Of a stretch of DNA of 64,000 bases, positions 1 to 12,035 are shown piece after piece. The number at the start of each line of letters is the position of its first letter. Positions within the stretch are counted from its first letter, which is position 1. The notes below the pieces were generated by a model, which was given only the letters and a program-made list of their open reading frames with translations, made no database searches and had not been told where the DNA came from. The DNA comes from Salticus scenicus (taxonomy: Eukaryota > Arthropoda > Arachnida > Araneae > Salticidae), in contig OZ005656.1 of NCBI GenBank assembly GCA_963930645.1, forward strand, positions 271,726,993-271,790,992, read 5' to 3'. A program made the translations under genes and the position numbers.

Positions 1-629
1 GCAGAAATTCCAAACTTGGTATTCTAAATGTGTATCATACAGGCAGGCCTGTGCTGGGTACTTTAGAGGGCGGTGGACAAGTTGTTACAAGGGCGCCTTT
101 TATACTGAGGCATGTTTACATATAGGCTTGTAACTTTAACATATTTTTATTAATTTACTAAAGTTTCTGAGTTCATGAGGGGTTTTTCACAAAAAAGAAC
201 TTTTGCAACGTGATTGAAATAATTGGATCTTCAAATTAAATACGCGGCATGTGTAAAACCCCTTATGAAATTTCATTTGGAAAATGCCTAAAATCGTGGT
301 TTTCTTTTGACAACAATTTGCTTAATTTTTATTCTATTCAAATAAACTTTTGACCAAAATTTTTCAATTTATTTAGCTTCCAACCTATGTAATAAAAAAT
401 TTTCTATCGTTCGTGCATGCGCGGTAAAATAATGCATACCAAAAATGCTCATATATCAACGAATATTACACGTGTGAATTTTATGTTACAGAACAAAGTT
501 TCTCTAATGTTTTGTCAATTTTTCAGCAAGTTTTGTAAAATTTTATCGGTCTTTCTAAAGCGTATTAGACTAGATTCACGCGAATTCTGGAAAAAAAAGC
601 ATAGAAAACTCCGAATAGTTACACCGACA

Positions 630-703
630 ATCGCGACCTGGGTTCGAGCCCAGCACTTTCCGATTACGAGCTTATGAAACACATCCGCACGGCCACTGGT
701 AGG
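630..703 (-). repeat. tRNA-derived SINE remnant
   Basis: Read on the minus strand, an A-box-like block (complement of about 686-698) is followed by a clear B box, GGCTCGAACCC (complement of 641-651). This is the internal RNA polymerase III promoter layout of a tRNA-derived SINE head. It resembles the copies near 28450 and 49750 but is more diverged. The sequence does not fold into an intact tRNA, so it is a retroposon relic and not a tRNA gene. Confidence 0.55.
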
Positions 704-849
704 TCTTTAAATATAAAAATCTGAAGTGACTCCACTCGATTTTTCGAATGTAAATGATTGTTTAAATACATTTAAATAAGAGAAGACATCAAATAAACAA
801 AAGAGAAAATTATACTAGGATGTTTGGGTATTTTTCCTCATATAATTTG

Positions 850-1440
850 TTGTTTAATTTAACGCTATTCACTTGAAATAATTTGAGTCCATGGGTCATA
901 CGGATAAAAAAATTTTCACTGTGTTGCTGTAAAAAAAAAAAAAAAAAAGAATAGAAAGAAAGAAACTATAAATAACTAGATTCACCAAAATCTATACAGC
1001 TCATTCAAGAATGACTTGTAACATGAGTATAAATTTTCAGTTCATTCGAATAAGGCATTTAGACGCTATTGCACTTTAAATAATTGAACCCACAGGCAAT
1101 AGTGATAAATAATTTTTCTTTGTGCACCTGTAAAAAAAACTGAGTACTAGATTCACCAAAATCTATACAGTTCTTACGCCGGTGACCTATAATATGTATA
1201 TAAATTTTAGCTCAATTGAGTTAGACATTTAGACACTATTGTACTTTACAGATCTAGAGTCCATAAGCCATAATGATATGGGAATTTTCTTTGTGTGCCT
1301 GCAAAAAAGTGTAAGTACTAGATTACAAAATCATTAGGATTCGTGTTACGGTGGCCTATAACATATGTACCAATTTTCAGCTCATATGAACAAAGCATTT
1401 TGGAGCTATCGTGCTCACTCACACACTCACACACTCATAC
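850..1440. repeat. Tandem repeat, unit about 168 bp, about 3.5 copies
   Basis: The phrase AGATTCACCAAAATCTATAC recurs at about 982 and 1147, and a decayed form appears at about 1318, giving a period of 165-171 bp. Each unit ends in a run of A after TGCCTGTAAAAA or similar. Related single-copy sequence occurs at about 57110-57400. Nothing coding is seen. Confidence 0.6.
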
Positions 1441-2232
1441 ACACATATGCATTCATCATCGTAAAAATAATAAAAGTTCACTCAGAGGATCTCGAAACAT
1501 ATAGATACACCAAAATCTCAAAGTCTAATATCTATCATGATTACAATATTTCTTCTATATGTAGTATGTATATGTTCGGAAAGTAAAAAAGAGGGAATTA
1601 AGAAATTGTGTTACGAATAAGAGATCCACGAATAATAAAATCTATCTTACAAAAGCTTAATTTTGACAAGATTGAATATAATAATAATTAAAATAAAAGA
1701 AGTTTGAAAGATAATTATATAAATATATAAAATTTATGGTGCTTTTATAAGGCCCTCTACACTACTACAACGCTTATGAAATTATTAGTAAAAAAAAAGA
1801 AGCCGACCCATTTCGCTTCTGGGACTTTTTATTGTTCCCATAATAACATAACGGGTTAAAAAATTAATTAAAACAATAGAATTTTTTTATAGTTAACTTA
1901 CGGACATTTCATGGTGTTATGACACTGATATGGCATTTCACTCGGCTTACTGAAATTATTAGAAAGGAATCTGTTCTTACTATTTATTCTTTGTGCGGTA
2001 TTTTGACTGTGCTATATGCACATAGAGAAAGAAGAGAGTTGAATATTTGAATAAAAAACTATTATTATTACTTTGAGAAAACTTAAGGAACTTTTCAGCA
2101 TGCCAGATGGTATCTTTAAAGTTGATATTGTACCCAGCTATTTATATGTAAAGAGATATGCCCTGTGTCCTATTTCACATGATTCTGTATATTGGTCATT
2201 TATTCCCTTCCTATAATACAATTAAAAAAATA
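1441..2232. other. AT-rich interior of the 44-4628 element, nothing recognised
   Basis: A short CA/AC-rich run (about 1415-1450) is followed by plain AT-rich sequence. No open frame, RNA gene or repeat with a partner elsewhere in the window was found. Confidence 0.4.
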
Positions 2233-3180
2233 TGGTGTGAAACAACCACACGACTTCCATTGCCCACTATTACACGTATTATATACATATTTCTTTTATT
2301 TATCTATTTCTTTTATTTATTTCTTTATTTATTTTGAAATAATATGATCAGAAGACGTAAAATTGGCCTAACGAAGTAGAAACCTAAAAATTTTCCGGTA
2401 TGAGAAAATAATTACACGAGTCAAGACATATAGAACAAAGTTTACATAGCAACTTAGAAAATAACAGAAAAAATGGTTGCGTTATCTTTTGCAACACCAA
2501 TTTCCAAGATATAAAATTAACCTATTTCAGATCTCGAATAACTTAATTTTCCTGTAATAACCATGTAATATGTGAGAAAGGATATCTAAAATTGATTTAT
2601 GTAACAGTTTTTAAGAAAATCGCTAAAGCCGTTTTTGAGATACAGTCTTTCACCAAAACTTGAAAAACTCAATTGGTGACCGGAAAACAACAATTACATA
2701 TGAAAAGATATCTAAAAAAGAGTTATGCCGAGTTTGAAAAAAATCCGTACTACCGTTTTTAATGGAATGCACTTGCGAGACCTGAAATTGAGCTATTTAT
2801 ACAGGAAACCTATCAATTTTTCTGAACTACCACCTCTATCATTCTAAAGGACATCTAACAGAGTGTTTATATAGCAGAGCTGTTTTTGAGATACGGAGTT
2901 ACGATCCCACTTCCAATTTTCACCAAAATTTGGAGCATTCATCTGTACACCAGATCTGTGGCAATTTTGAAGTATCGTCGCTCTATCTTTATTAGTTTTG
3001 GAGATATGATAGTCAGAAGATTCCGCACATACATACATGCACACACAGACTGACCAATTACCGAAAAATACTTTTTTGGACTCAGGGGACCTAAAAACGT
3101 GTAAATCAATTGAAAACTCGGTGTCGAATTTTTGGACAGAATACAATACTTCCATTATCTACGGTAGTAGGGTAATGGAA
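2233..3180 (-). repeat. Dispersed 1-kb repeat, copy 1 (reverse)
   Basis: It begins TGGTGTGAAACAACCACACG and ends GGTAGTAGGGTAATGGAA. The same two ends, in the opposite orientation, bound 8992-10033, and a partial copy lies at about 52995-53170. Both ends carry the motif CTTCCATTACCC as an inverted pair, which suggests a mobile unit. The body is diverged from the other copy. Frames across it (for example 2844-3155, minus) show no recognisable domain and are probably chance. Confidence 0.6.
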
Positions 3181-3226
3181 ATAAAAATATATGAATGATC
3201 AGAATTAAAAAATATTTTATAATTAC

Positions 3227-3241
3227 CCCCCCCCCCCCCCA

Positions 3242-3269
<28 letters not shown>
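3227..3269. repeat. Poly-C then poly-A homopolymer tract
   Basis: About 14 C are followed directly by about 29 A. A similar C-then-A tract occurs at about 10980-11006. The exact length is probably not reliable in the assembly. Confidence 0.8.
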
Positions 3270-3272
<3 letters not shown>

Positions 3273-3588
3273 CTGGATCCGCCATTGTATCTCAATGTAA
3301 TTATTTGAAAGAAAGCCAGTCCTTCTCGCCGATCTTTGTACTGGTAAGTGAGAAGTGACCCCCCTATTGTAAGGTAATATTAGTTAAATATACTTTACAG
3401 AAATTTTTTAAAGGAAATTTAGAGCTATCTTTTACTATCATCATCAAAGAAGATATAAATAATCAAAATTAAAACGGAAAAAAAAATAGTTATTACGAGC
3501 ATTTTTAGGGCGTTTCAACACAGTGCTTTCACACCCCTCTCAAAGAATTTATTAGAATAAAATATAGTCATTTTCTACGACCTGTGTA

Positions 3589-3801
3589 CAGTCGGTAACA
3601 AAAGTGTCCGAACACTAGCAAAAATTCCTATTTAAAAAAAGTACACTTCATACGGTTTTGTTAAATAAATCCTTGTCGAATCCTGTTCTTACACTGACTA
3701 AGAACATGATTCGACAAGGATTTATTTAACAAAACAGTATGAAGTGCACTTTTTTTATATAGGAATTTTTGCTAGTGTTCGGACACTTTTGTTACCGACT
3801 G
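3589..3801. mobile_element. Palindromic Tc1/mariner-type MITE, copy 1
   Basis: This 213-bp element is almost entirely palindromic: it begins CAGTCGGTAACAAAAGTGTC and ends with the complement. TA flanks both ends (3587-3588 and 3802-3803), the target duplication of Tc1/mariner transposons. A second copy lies at 6726-6939. It has no coding capacity and could fold into one long hairpin. Confidence 0.85.
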
Positions 3802-4636
3802 TACTAATCTCATAAATAATGCGTTTATAGAAATTAAGGAGCTTTATTTTCCTAGCATGTAATAAGAACGTTGTACATGTAAATTTGTAAATAATTAAAA
3901 TGACAGAAATTTTGATAGTCAAAGTATGAGAGTTTTTAAGACTCCCTTAATACTGCTTTTGTACCACCTCGATGAAACTAATTGAATAAAATACCTTTCT
4001 TTCACCAATTTTTTCCTTAATTAATTTTGCACTCACACTCTGAATTTCCAGTTTTCAAGCAATTTATTTTCTAGAGACAATTTATTTCTTTTAGATTCTC
4101 CTAGGGTGTCTAGATTAAGATTGTAGAGTTATTTTAAGACTTATAAATATTATTTAAACGATTTGCACCTTTTTACTTTTACAAGAAAGAGGGGAAGGAG
4201 TATTTTTACTGCCTCTGATTCTACCATTAGCATATGAGAAGGAAAATTCTTAGAACGAATAGGGGATCAAGATAGCCCTGGACACTCTCTTTTACTCATA
4301 TTTCACTCTTCCTTTCCTGAAAAAGGAATAGGCGCTCCTAATTTGTTCTTTAACCTGTAAAGACAGAAGTTGAGGAAAATGTTCTCGAAACTGTTTACGT
4401 ATTTATCGCGATTCCATAGCAATCAACAGTTCTTTTCTTTTTGTAAAAGGATATAAGAATTGACCTTTATTTAATTTTAAAACACATTAAATCTTTTTTT
4501 TTTTTTAAACATGCATTTTGATTTAATTTTCAGACTTTTTTTTTCATTGATTGAGGGCGCCAAGAAAGCTTCAGATCAAGGGCGCAGGGGGACAAGTCCC
4601 CCTGTCCCCCCTGGCCAGCACGGGCCTGCATACAGG

Positions 4637-5000
4637 GATGCTACACTAAGCTTTTCGTTGAGATGAAGCAAATGGTTCATGTACAGGGACACTCAAAAGT
4701 ATTTAAATACATTACGTTTATGGGGGAAAATGCAGGTAAGTAGAGTTTAACATCTTTTGTCTGCACTAAACCAAATGAAACGAATATATATATATTGTAT
4801 AATAGAGATAGTCAAATGGAAATTTTTTTTTGTGTATGTAAGAGCCTCGCCTCCCCCTCTGGGGGGGGGGGGGAAGTACCCCATCGAGGGGAGTAAATTT
4901 TCATGATGGGTATCTTACAAAATAGCTCGCCAATACCTTTAAAATGAATGGTGGAACCATTGATCTATGATAAATTAAAATAACGTTATCGAGTTTTTTC

Positions 5001-5071
<71 letters not shown>

Positions 5072-5139
5072 GTAATATGTAATTTAAATACAATTAGTTA
5101 TTACATATAAAATAATATGTAAAATATTATTTTATATGC
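4637..5139. other. Intergenic sequence with simple repeats
   Basis: It lies between the hAT-type element and the start of the duplicated segment. A C/G hairpin (CTCCCCCTCTGGGGG type, about 4851-4875), a poly-A run (about 5007-5033) and a TA microsatellite (about 5034-5065) are visible. No gene was found. Confidence 0.5.
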
Positions 5140-6643
5140 AATAATGAGAATAAATTCAACTTTTTCTTTGGATATTTAGTGTTATACTACGTGCATTATC
5201 ATGTAAGATAATTTTTTTAGATAATAATTTTAATAAAGTATTTTTACTGAGTGAATTTGTATAGGAAAATATAGAAGAATGTCGTGTGGTGGCAACAACA
5301 CACTAGTTATTTGTTGTTAGTGGATGTGCTTTACTAATAATATTTTACTATTTCCAGGAACGCTGTTCGGGAATTGAAATAAATTCCTCATAGAGATATT
5401 GTAAATTATGTTTTAAGCTAAATATTCATCGCTTGTTTTTTGTACATTAATGAAACGGGGGGGGGGGGGGGCGGTAGCCTCCCTCACACAGAACTAATTC
5501 TCATATAAAACTCTTCCGAAGTCTAATTTGAATTGTTTAACATAGGTTTACATAACAGTACTCGTTATCTTACCTCTTAATCTCCAACCTGTATTTATAG
5601 TATTAAGTTTCAGGGTAAGAGAAAGTAGTGTGAGTGACACACCAGATTATTTCTTTTTATTGTTGTATTGCATAATACGAATTTTAGATATTACCATGGT
5701 TCAAAATATTTGTAATTCACTGTAAATGTTTGCAAATGTAAAATCAATACATTTATTTCTAATTTTTGTTCAGATAGAAAATTTAAAGTTCTGTATTTTT
5801 AGCTAGAAAAAACAAAGACTAATAATATGGTAAAACGACTCACATATTACGTCATCGTATTATGAGAAGTTTCAATTTTCTAAAATAAAAATACAGATTT
5901 TTAATAGCTTTTCGTAAAAGTTAAACTAACGGTAAAATTTTTCAAGACATCTTCTTTAATTTTTCAAATATTTTCAAATTTATTCTCGAATAAATTACAT
6001 ATATACTGCATATTATTATAAAAAAAAAATGTTTTTATTGCCTGGAGTTATTTTCCTTTTATTATTCGAAAAAATATGCGATTACTTATTCATAAAACTA
6101 TTCATTTTTCACCTTAGAACTTAGCTTGTTATCTGTTCAGAAACACAAAGCAATAGGAAAATTTATTTTTATTTCTTTTTTTTTGCTTGTTTGAAAATGC
6201 ATCGCCTAAGGAGTAAATAATTTTAGTACTACCTTTGAAAGAAATAATAAGAAAGATTGTTGCATATTTGCTGAATACTTAAGAAAAAAAAAGTTATACT
6301 TTTCATTGCAAAATTTAATGTACTTTCCGGTAAATTTTAAATCAAAGCATATTATATTATTACTAAGGGCAAAAATTTGAATTGAATTATGTTACTTGGG
6401 TAGGATTCTGAAAAAATAGTTATTATTTTGCTTCGCAGAATAGAAAAATGGATTTAATTTTCAGTAAAGTTACCACTGAAATTACAAAAAGAAAAAATTA
6501 AGTTTTTTCTTATAAATGAAATTGATAAAAATTGTTTAAACAATTTTTTTAACTTTTGACTATAAAAGACTTTATTCTAAAACTGAACACATATTACTAA
6601 TTCATTTAATACATATAAAAACACTGCAATTTTATAATAATGC

Positions 6644-6677
<34 letters not shown>

Positions 6678-6725
6678 TGTCTAACAATAGGGAAACTTTT
6701 CTTTTGAGATAGGTATCTGTATATA

Positions 6726-6939
6726 CAGTGGGTAACAAAAGTGTCCGAACACTAGCAAAAATTCCTATGTAAAAAAAAGTACACTTCATACAGTTCTGTT
6801 AAATAAATCCTTATCGAATCATGTTCTTAGACTGAATAAGAAGAGGATTCGACAAGGATTTATTTAACAAAACCGTATGAAGTGTACTTTTTTTACATAG
6901 GAATTTTTGCTAGTGTTCGGACACTTTTGTTACCGACAG
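6726..6939. mobile_element. Palindromic Tc1/mariner-type MITE, copy 2
   Basis: It is a near-identical partner of the 3589-3801 element, beginning CAGTGGGTAACAAAAGTGTC. TA flanks it (6724-6725 and 6940-6941). The second copy of the segmental duplication has the unoccupied site at about 47155 (TATATACGTTTGC), so insertion with TA duplication is shown directly. The frame at 6882-7124 crosses its right arm and is not a gene. Confidence 0.88.
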
Positions 6940-7183
6940 TACGTTGCAATGAAAATGGTAGCTCTATCAAAAATCGCCTGTTTGACTTGAAATTTGACAG
7001 AATTTTTGTAAGTTATAAGAAATTAATGTACAATTTTTGGTGCAAGAGAGTTTCTTGCTCGTACATAGACAGACACATAAAAGTATTTAATAACATTACT
7101 GTCTATGGACATACTTTTTCATAAAAGCGTTTACCATCGATACACTGCATTTAACACAATAAAGTTACCTTGTATTATTAAGT

Positions 7184-8284
7184 AGTGCTGGACGATATCA
7201 AAAATTAAATATCACGATATATCACCAAGTTAATATCGATATTAGTGATATATTGCGATATTTCTTTCAAGACAGGAAAAAATAGACATTTGTTATTTTT
7301 TAAAGACATATGCACACGAATTTTAAAGTATACAAGTATAGAGTGTTTTCCATGTATTTTCTGGTATATTACTACCATAACTTTATCATTAAAAAAAAAA
7401 AAAAAAAAAAAAAGCATAAAAAGTGAATTAATGTTTTGTGTTTCTTGTAACTTATATTATTGCTTTTTAGTATACCTCTGTATAGTTTATCCTCTATTCT
7501 TCCCATTTTAAGTTTTAATTATTTTAAAATCATATTTTAACACAGCTAATATGTGATCTGTGTTTTATTTGTACCAAGTATATCAAAATTCATAATTCTA
7601 CTAAAAATAAAGCTTCAGAAAAATTGTCTTAAGATGTAGGTATTAAATAAAAATGAAAATCATTTTAAATAGTTCAGAATTGCCATTATAAATAGTTCAG
7701 AATTGCCATTGAATACACCTTTTTTGGTCGTAGAGAGTAATATTTTTTACTTAAAACTCTTATATGCATCCTAAATGTCAGTTACTTGTCATTTTTATTT
7801 TTGTATCTGCTTACCAAATCATTACAATATCTTTTAAATATATATGTTCAATTCACATTAGTAATAGTTTCACACTAATTGAAATTTGAATTATATATAT
7901 ATATATATGTGTGTGTATGTTATGTATACATTGTCAGTATAAAAATTATATTATTTAAACAAAATTATGTTAAAGTTTCATTTTGTTACTTAAAGTAACT
8001 CATTTTGCATTTAAACCAATTTTATTTAACATGTACGGCTTTAATAAATAAATAAATAAATAAATGGAAAGAGAAAAAATAAATGCTACATAAAAAAAAG
8101 TAATAAACTATTCAATATTATATAATTCTATAAAGAAACTGTCACTGTAAAATTACTGAAGATAAAATTTTATTTTACATCAGTTAGCACCCTTTCTCCC
8201 TTCCCATGTTATCCAATGGGATTTTTGTCGCTTCGTATTATAAAAATATTTTATTCAAAAATGAACTTTTTCGAATTCTGTGCT
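7184..8284. mobile_element. Insertion specific to copy 1, hAT-like left end
   Basis: Copy 2 of the duplication reads straight from ATCATTAAG to TGCTTAAAAGCAT (about 47395-47412), whereas copy 1 has about 1.1 kb between the same words. The insertion begins TAGTGCTGGACGATATC, a start I associate with hAT elements, followed by alternating ATCG/CGAT runs. No matching right end was found, so it is probably truncated or overgrown. The right junction carries a 21-bp tandem repeat of GTGCTTAAAAGCATTG type (8279-8320). Confidence 0.45.
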
Positions 8285-8444
8285 TAAAAGCATTGTTTAA
8301 GTGCTTAAAAGCATTGTTTTATAAATGATGTTCATAAAATTGACAATTAATTTACAAGGCTACACAAAAGAATTTCGCTACGGTTTGTATTATATATGCT
8401 AGCTGATGGATGTATATCTTTGGTATTGTTATACCAATACTGGG

Positions 8445-8885
8445 CAGGGTTTGAAAAATCTCAACCCAGTGGAATTTTTCGGGTTTTTTCGGGTTTTATC
8501 AGAATGTTTTTGGGTTTTATTAGAGTTTTCAGGAATATTTCTATTTTTCACTTTTTTAAGCATTACATATAATTCATAATAAGATAATTAAAAAAATTAA
8601 GTTGTTATTTATTCATTAAAATTGAAATTTTAAAAATTTAATTTTTAAAATTTTTAAATCTTTTTATGATTAAGTTATAAAGAAATTTTAAATATTAAAT
8701 AATTTTACTTTAAATATTCTAAAAAAATTTTTATCTGCCCTTTACAACAAAAAATTGGATTTTGATAATTATTTCATGTTGCTTTATTGAACTTAACATA
8801 GTCAATAGATTTTCATAAAACATTTTTAATTATTTTCCCTCTACATTACATAACAGTGTTGCACTGTTAAAGTTTTCAGAATTAA

Positions 8886-8922
<37 letters not shown>

Positions 8923-10380
8923 TTATTTATTTTTATTTTACATTCCTCGAGTCCTACAGTTTTCTTTATATTTGAAAAACAACTCTGTTTTTACTTCCAT
9001 TACCCTACTACCGTAGGTAATGGAAGTATTGTATTCGGTCTGAAAATTCGATATCGGGTTTTCACCTGATTTACACGTTTCAAGATCCCCTGAATCCAAA
9101 AAAGTGGTTTTTGGCAATTGGTCAGTGTGTATGTATGTATGTATGTATGTATGTGTGTGTGTGTATGTATGTATGTGGAGAATCTTCTGGCTATTATAGC
9201 TCAGAAACTAATAAAGATAGAGCTACGAAACTTTAGAATTGAAATACGTCTGGTGTACAGATGAATTTTCCAAATTTTGGTGAAAATTGAAAAACCGGAA
9301 GTGGGACATCGGAAACCGGAAGTGGGACCGTAAGTCCGTATCTCAAAAACGGCTCTAACGATTTTCTTCAAACTTGCTATATAAACACTCTATTACATGT
9401 CCTTTCGAATGATATAGTTGGTTAGTTCAGAAAAATTGATAGGCGTCCTGTATAAATAGCTCAATTTCAGGCCTCGCAAAGGCGTTCCTTTAAAAACGGT
9501 TGTACGGTTTTTTTCAAACTCGCCATTTTAACTCATTTTTAAATATGCTTTTGTATGTAATTATTAATTTCCTGTCAATAATTGAGTTTAACCGGAAGTG
9601 GGACATCGGAAACCGGAAGTGGGACCGTAAGTCCGTATCTCAAAAACGGCTCTAACGATTTTCTTCAAATTTTCTATATAAGCACTCTATTAGATGTCCT
9701 TTCGAATGATATAGTTGGTTAGTTCAGAAAAATTGATAGGCGTCCTGTATAAATAGCTCAATTTCAGGTCTTGCAAGCGCGTTCCTTTGAAAACGGCTGT
9801 ACGGATTTTTTTTCAAACTCGCCCTATTAACTCACTTTTAAATATCCTTTTCTATGTAACTATTGTTTTCCGGTCAATAATTGATTTTTTGTAAAAGTTG
9901 GTATCCCAAAAACGGCTCTAACGATTTTCTCTTTAGGTCACTTTTATGCTTTCTGATCACATTATCTTTCAAAAATGCATATAATACGTGTAATAGTGGG
10001 TAATGGAAGTCGTGTGGTTGTTTCACACCAGATTTTTTTTCTTGCTTTTATTTTTTTAATATAATTTTTTATTCTGTTTTAATAAGATAATTACGCATTT
10101 TTTTTTTATTTTTTTACGTGGGGAATTTTTCAGGATTTCTTTCTATACAACAGTTTGAGCATCTCCAACATTTCTGAAAATTTTTTGTTCATGTTCTAAT
10201 AATTTATATAATATTTGTTTTATATTTGTATGTTTATTGTAAGTTAGACAGAAGTACAATTTTAAACAAGGATTTTGAAAAAAACTCACTTGAACTTTTT
10301 CTTATGTATTTTCAAGTGGGTTTTATTGAAAAAAAAACCACCCGGGTTTCTTTGGGTTGGGGAAAATCTAGCCAATCCTG
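8445..10380. mobile_element. hAT-type element with nested repeat, 1.9 kb
   Basis: The 8-bp target duplication ATACTGGG is exact at 8437-8444 and 10381-10388. The element begins CAGGGTTTGAAAAATCTC and ends ...CCAATCCTG, so both ends start CAGG when read inward. The empty site is preserved in copy 2 of the duplication at about 47540-47550 (CCAATACTGGATAAAG). Runs of CGGGTTTT type mark the subterminal regions. No transposase is present. The dispersed repeat 8992-10033 sits inside it. Confidence 0.82.
8992..10033 (+). repeat. Dispersed 1-kb repeat, copy 2, with internal tandem
   Basis: It is bounded by TACTTCCATTACCCTACTAC at the left and GGGTAATGGAAGTCGTGTGG at the right, the same ends as 2233-3180 in reverse. 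Inside, a roughly 296-bp unit is tandemly repeated: the phrase CCGGAAGTGGGACATCGG starts at about 9295 and about 9591. A GTAT/GTGT microsatellite lies at about 9125-9176. No protein is encoded. Confidence 0.65.
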
Positions 10381-10388
10381 ATACTGGG

Positions 10389-11344
10389 TACAGTAATATT
10401 CAACGACGGCAGGAGAGCTCCCTGTTGAGACATAAAATTTTTGGTTTCTGTATTTACTGCGATTATTAGTCTTAAAACAACCGACTTATTTGAAATTTGG
10501 GGTAAGTATTTATATATTATTTTATGTTACAAAAATAGAGTTTACATGCTACGTTTTTAGTTTATATAAAAAAAAGTTTTTTTTTTTCGGATAACATGGA
10601 ACAGTTATGAAGGGCAATATGGAATATTCATTTCCTTAAAGGATAATATAAAACAGGGTAGTATTTTTACGGTAAATCATGAATGATTGCAAGATAAACA
10701 TTTTATTTTGAAATTATTATTGGAAATAAATAGTACTGAAAAAATTACCAACATTCAAGCTTTACAAAAATTGCAAATAATATGAAAAAGTTGGTATTCC
10801 ATATGATACGAATCACCGTTTGGAAAATAAATCAACCTCAATCAGCTGTTGGTAGAAATAAGTTCATGGGAATCAGACTAACTAACTCAAATCCCCTACC
10901 GTAAATGACACTAGGTTTTTACTCATTTTATTGCTTTGTAAATTGATTACAGAATTTGTAATATTTATCCCTCCCTCCTCCCCCCCCCCCCAAAAAAAAA
11001 AAAAAAAGTGAATCTTGATAAACTAAAGAAGTCGTATGACACAAAAACTGTTCTAGCTGACACAAGGTAAACTACCGTTCATATTTGAGTCGCAGTGAAG
11101 ACGTTTGTCGCGCTTCCGATAGGTTGCAGCTCCGTACAAGTAAGATGTAACGGTATTACATTTTACCAGTCTACTCCACATTCACCAACATTCACATTAC
11201 ACACACACACACACACACACACATATAGGCCAACATTGAAAAAAAAATTTCATTGGGATTTATTTATTTATTTTTATTTTTAATTTAATTTAATTTTTTT
11301 TTGGTGGGGGGGGGGGGGCGGAGGGAGACAATGGTTATAAATGT
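10389..11344. repeat. Duplicated block (partner 47545-49335)
   Basis: It is colinear with 47545-49335, which has extra sequence of its own at about 47685-48600. It includes AT-rich sequence, a C-then-A tract, a CA microsatellite (about 11197-11222) and a G run (about 11307-11318). A frame beginning ATGAAGACGTTTGTCGCG is conserved in both copies for about 30 codons but then diverges. I could not assign it to a gene. Confidence 0.55.
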
Positions 11345-11886
11345 ATAAACTAGTTAGTTGTAGGGCGACTAAGGCGCCGGTTGAAAAATGATCATTTCAT
11401 TTTATTTTTTTCTCACTTCAAATAATTCATTTGCTAGCAAGCCGTGCGAGATTTTCGCACTTTATTTATCTCTTCCTTACCTTTAAAAATATTATTATTA
11501 TTTTATAGACGTCATTATTTCATATGCATGAGCAAATTTCATATTATATATACATATTTTTTTTCTATTTTTTTTTTTTCCTACTTGAAAGCATATTTCA
11601 TTTTAAGCTAAAAAAAAAAAAAAAAAAAATGGTAACAATTAAAAATTTAGGTGTCTATTTTAAAGCTAAGCCTATTTTCATATTTTAATTAATTAAAAAA
11701 AAATCTAATCAAAACATCTTTACAAATAAGGTACCAAATGAAAGGGACGATTTTTCTGAATTTGTCGGATTAAACAGCTCATCGATCGGACAATTAGATT
11801 TTTTAAAATTAACTAAAGTATGAAAATAAGGTGGCAACTTGCGTTCACACACATACAGAGTCCAAGGAAATCTCTTAGCCTTTTTA
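11345..11886. mobile_element. 530-bp AT-rich mobile unit, left part
   Basis: The unit begins near ACTAGTTAGTTGTAGGGCGA and continues to the right of the giant palindrome (25569 to about 25600, ...AACTATATATGCTGA). A second, similar unit lies at about 28600-28797 plus 32500-32838, where a Helitron interrupts it. At the matching place in copy 2 of the duplication it is absent (CAATGGTTGTTGACTGAATG, about 49330). The two units therefore appear to be separate insertions of one non-coding element. Its terminal repeats are not clear to me. Confidence 0.5.
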
Positions 11887-11892
11887 AGCGTG

Positions 11893-12035
11893 AGTAGTGT
11901 AAAAAGGACAGTTCACCGACACGGTGGTGGTGGGACGGTGGGTCAGGGTGGAGAGCGCCTCCACCCTGACCCACCGTCCCACGAGCGCGCCTCCGCGCCA
12001 CCACCGTGTCGTCAACATGTCCTTTTTACACTACT
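11893..12035. repeat. Left terminal nested hairpin of the palindromic element
   Basis: The outermost 143 bp are themselves a foldback: AGTAGTGTAAAAAGGACA at the start is answered by its complement at 12018-12035. Inside, GACACGGTGGTGG pairs with CCACCACCGTGTC, and within that TGGGACGGTGGGTCAGGG pairs with its complement around AGCGC. A further GCGC-rich arm (about 11981-11997) lies to one side. It is strongly GC-rich in an otherwise AT-rich element. The layout recalls the nested inverted terminal repeats of some linear DNA genomes; that is an analogy only. Confidence 0.85.

Larger units (their letters stand above)
44..4628. mobile_element. hAT-type non-autonomous DNA transposon, 4.6 kb
   Basis: The 8-bp sequence CATACAGG occurs at 36-43 and again at 4629-4636, directly outside imperfect terminal inverted repeats: CAGGCCTGTGCTGG at the left and the complement of CAGGCCCGTGCTGG at the right. 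An 8-bp duplication with ends starting CAG is the hAT pattern. No transposase can be read in any frame, so the element would depend on an enzyme supplied elsewhere. The interior is a patchwork: a SINE remnant, a tandem repeat, a dispersed 1-kb repeat and a palindromic MITE lie inside it. It may therefore be an old element enlarged by later insertions. The right subterminal part (about 4585-4613) contains a small C/G hairpin. Confidence 0.75.

Noticed and set aside
11095..11283. Small frame beginning ATGAAGACGTTTGTCGCG, shared with 49140-49346, followed by a GTAAGA donor-like site
   Set aside because: Conservation is explained by the segmental duplication, the frames diverge after about 30 codons, and no continuing exon is seen.
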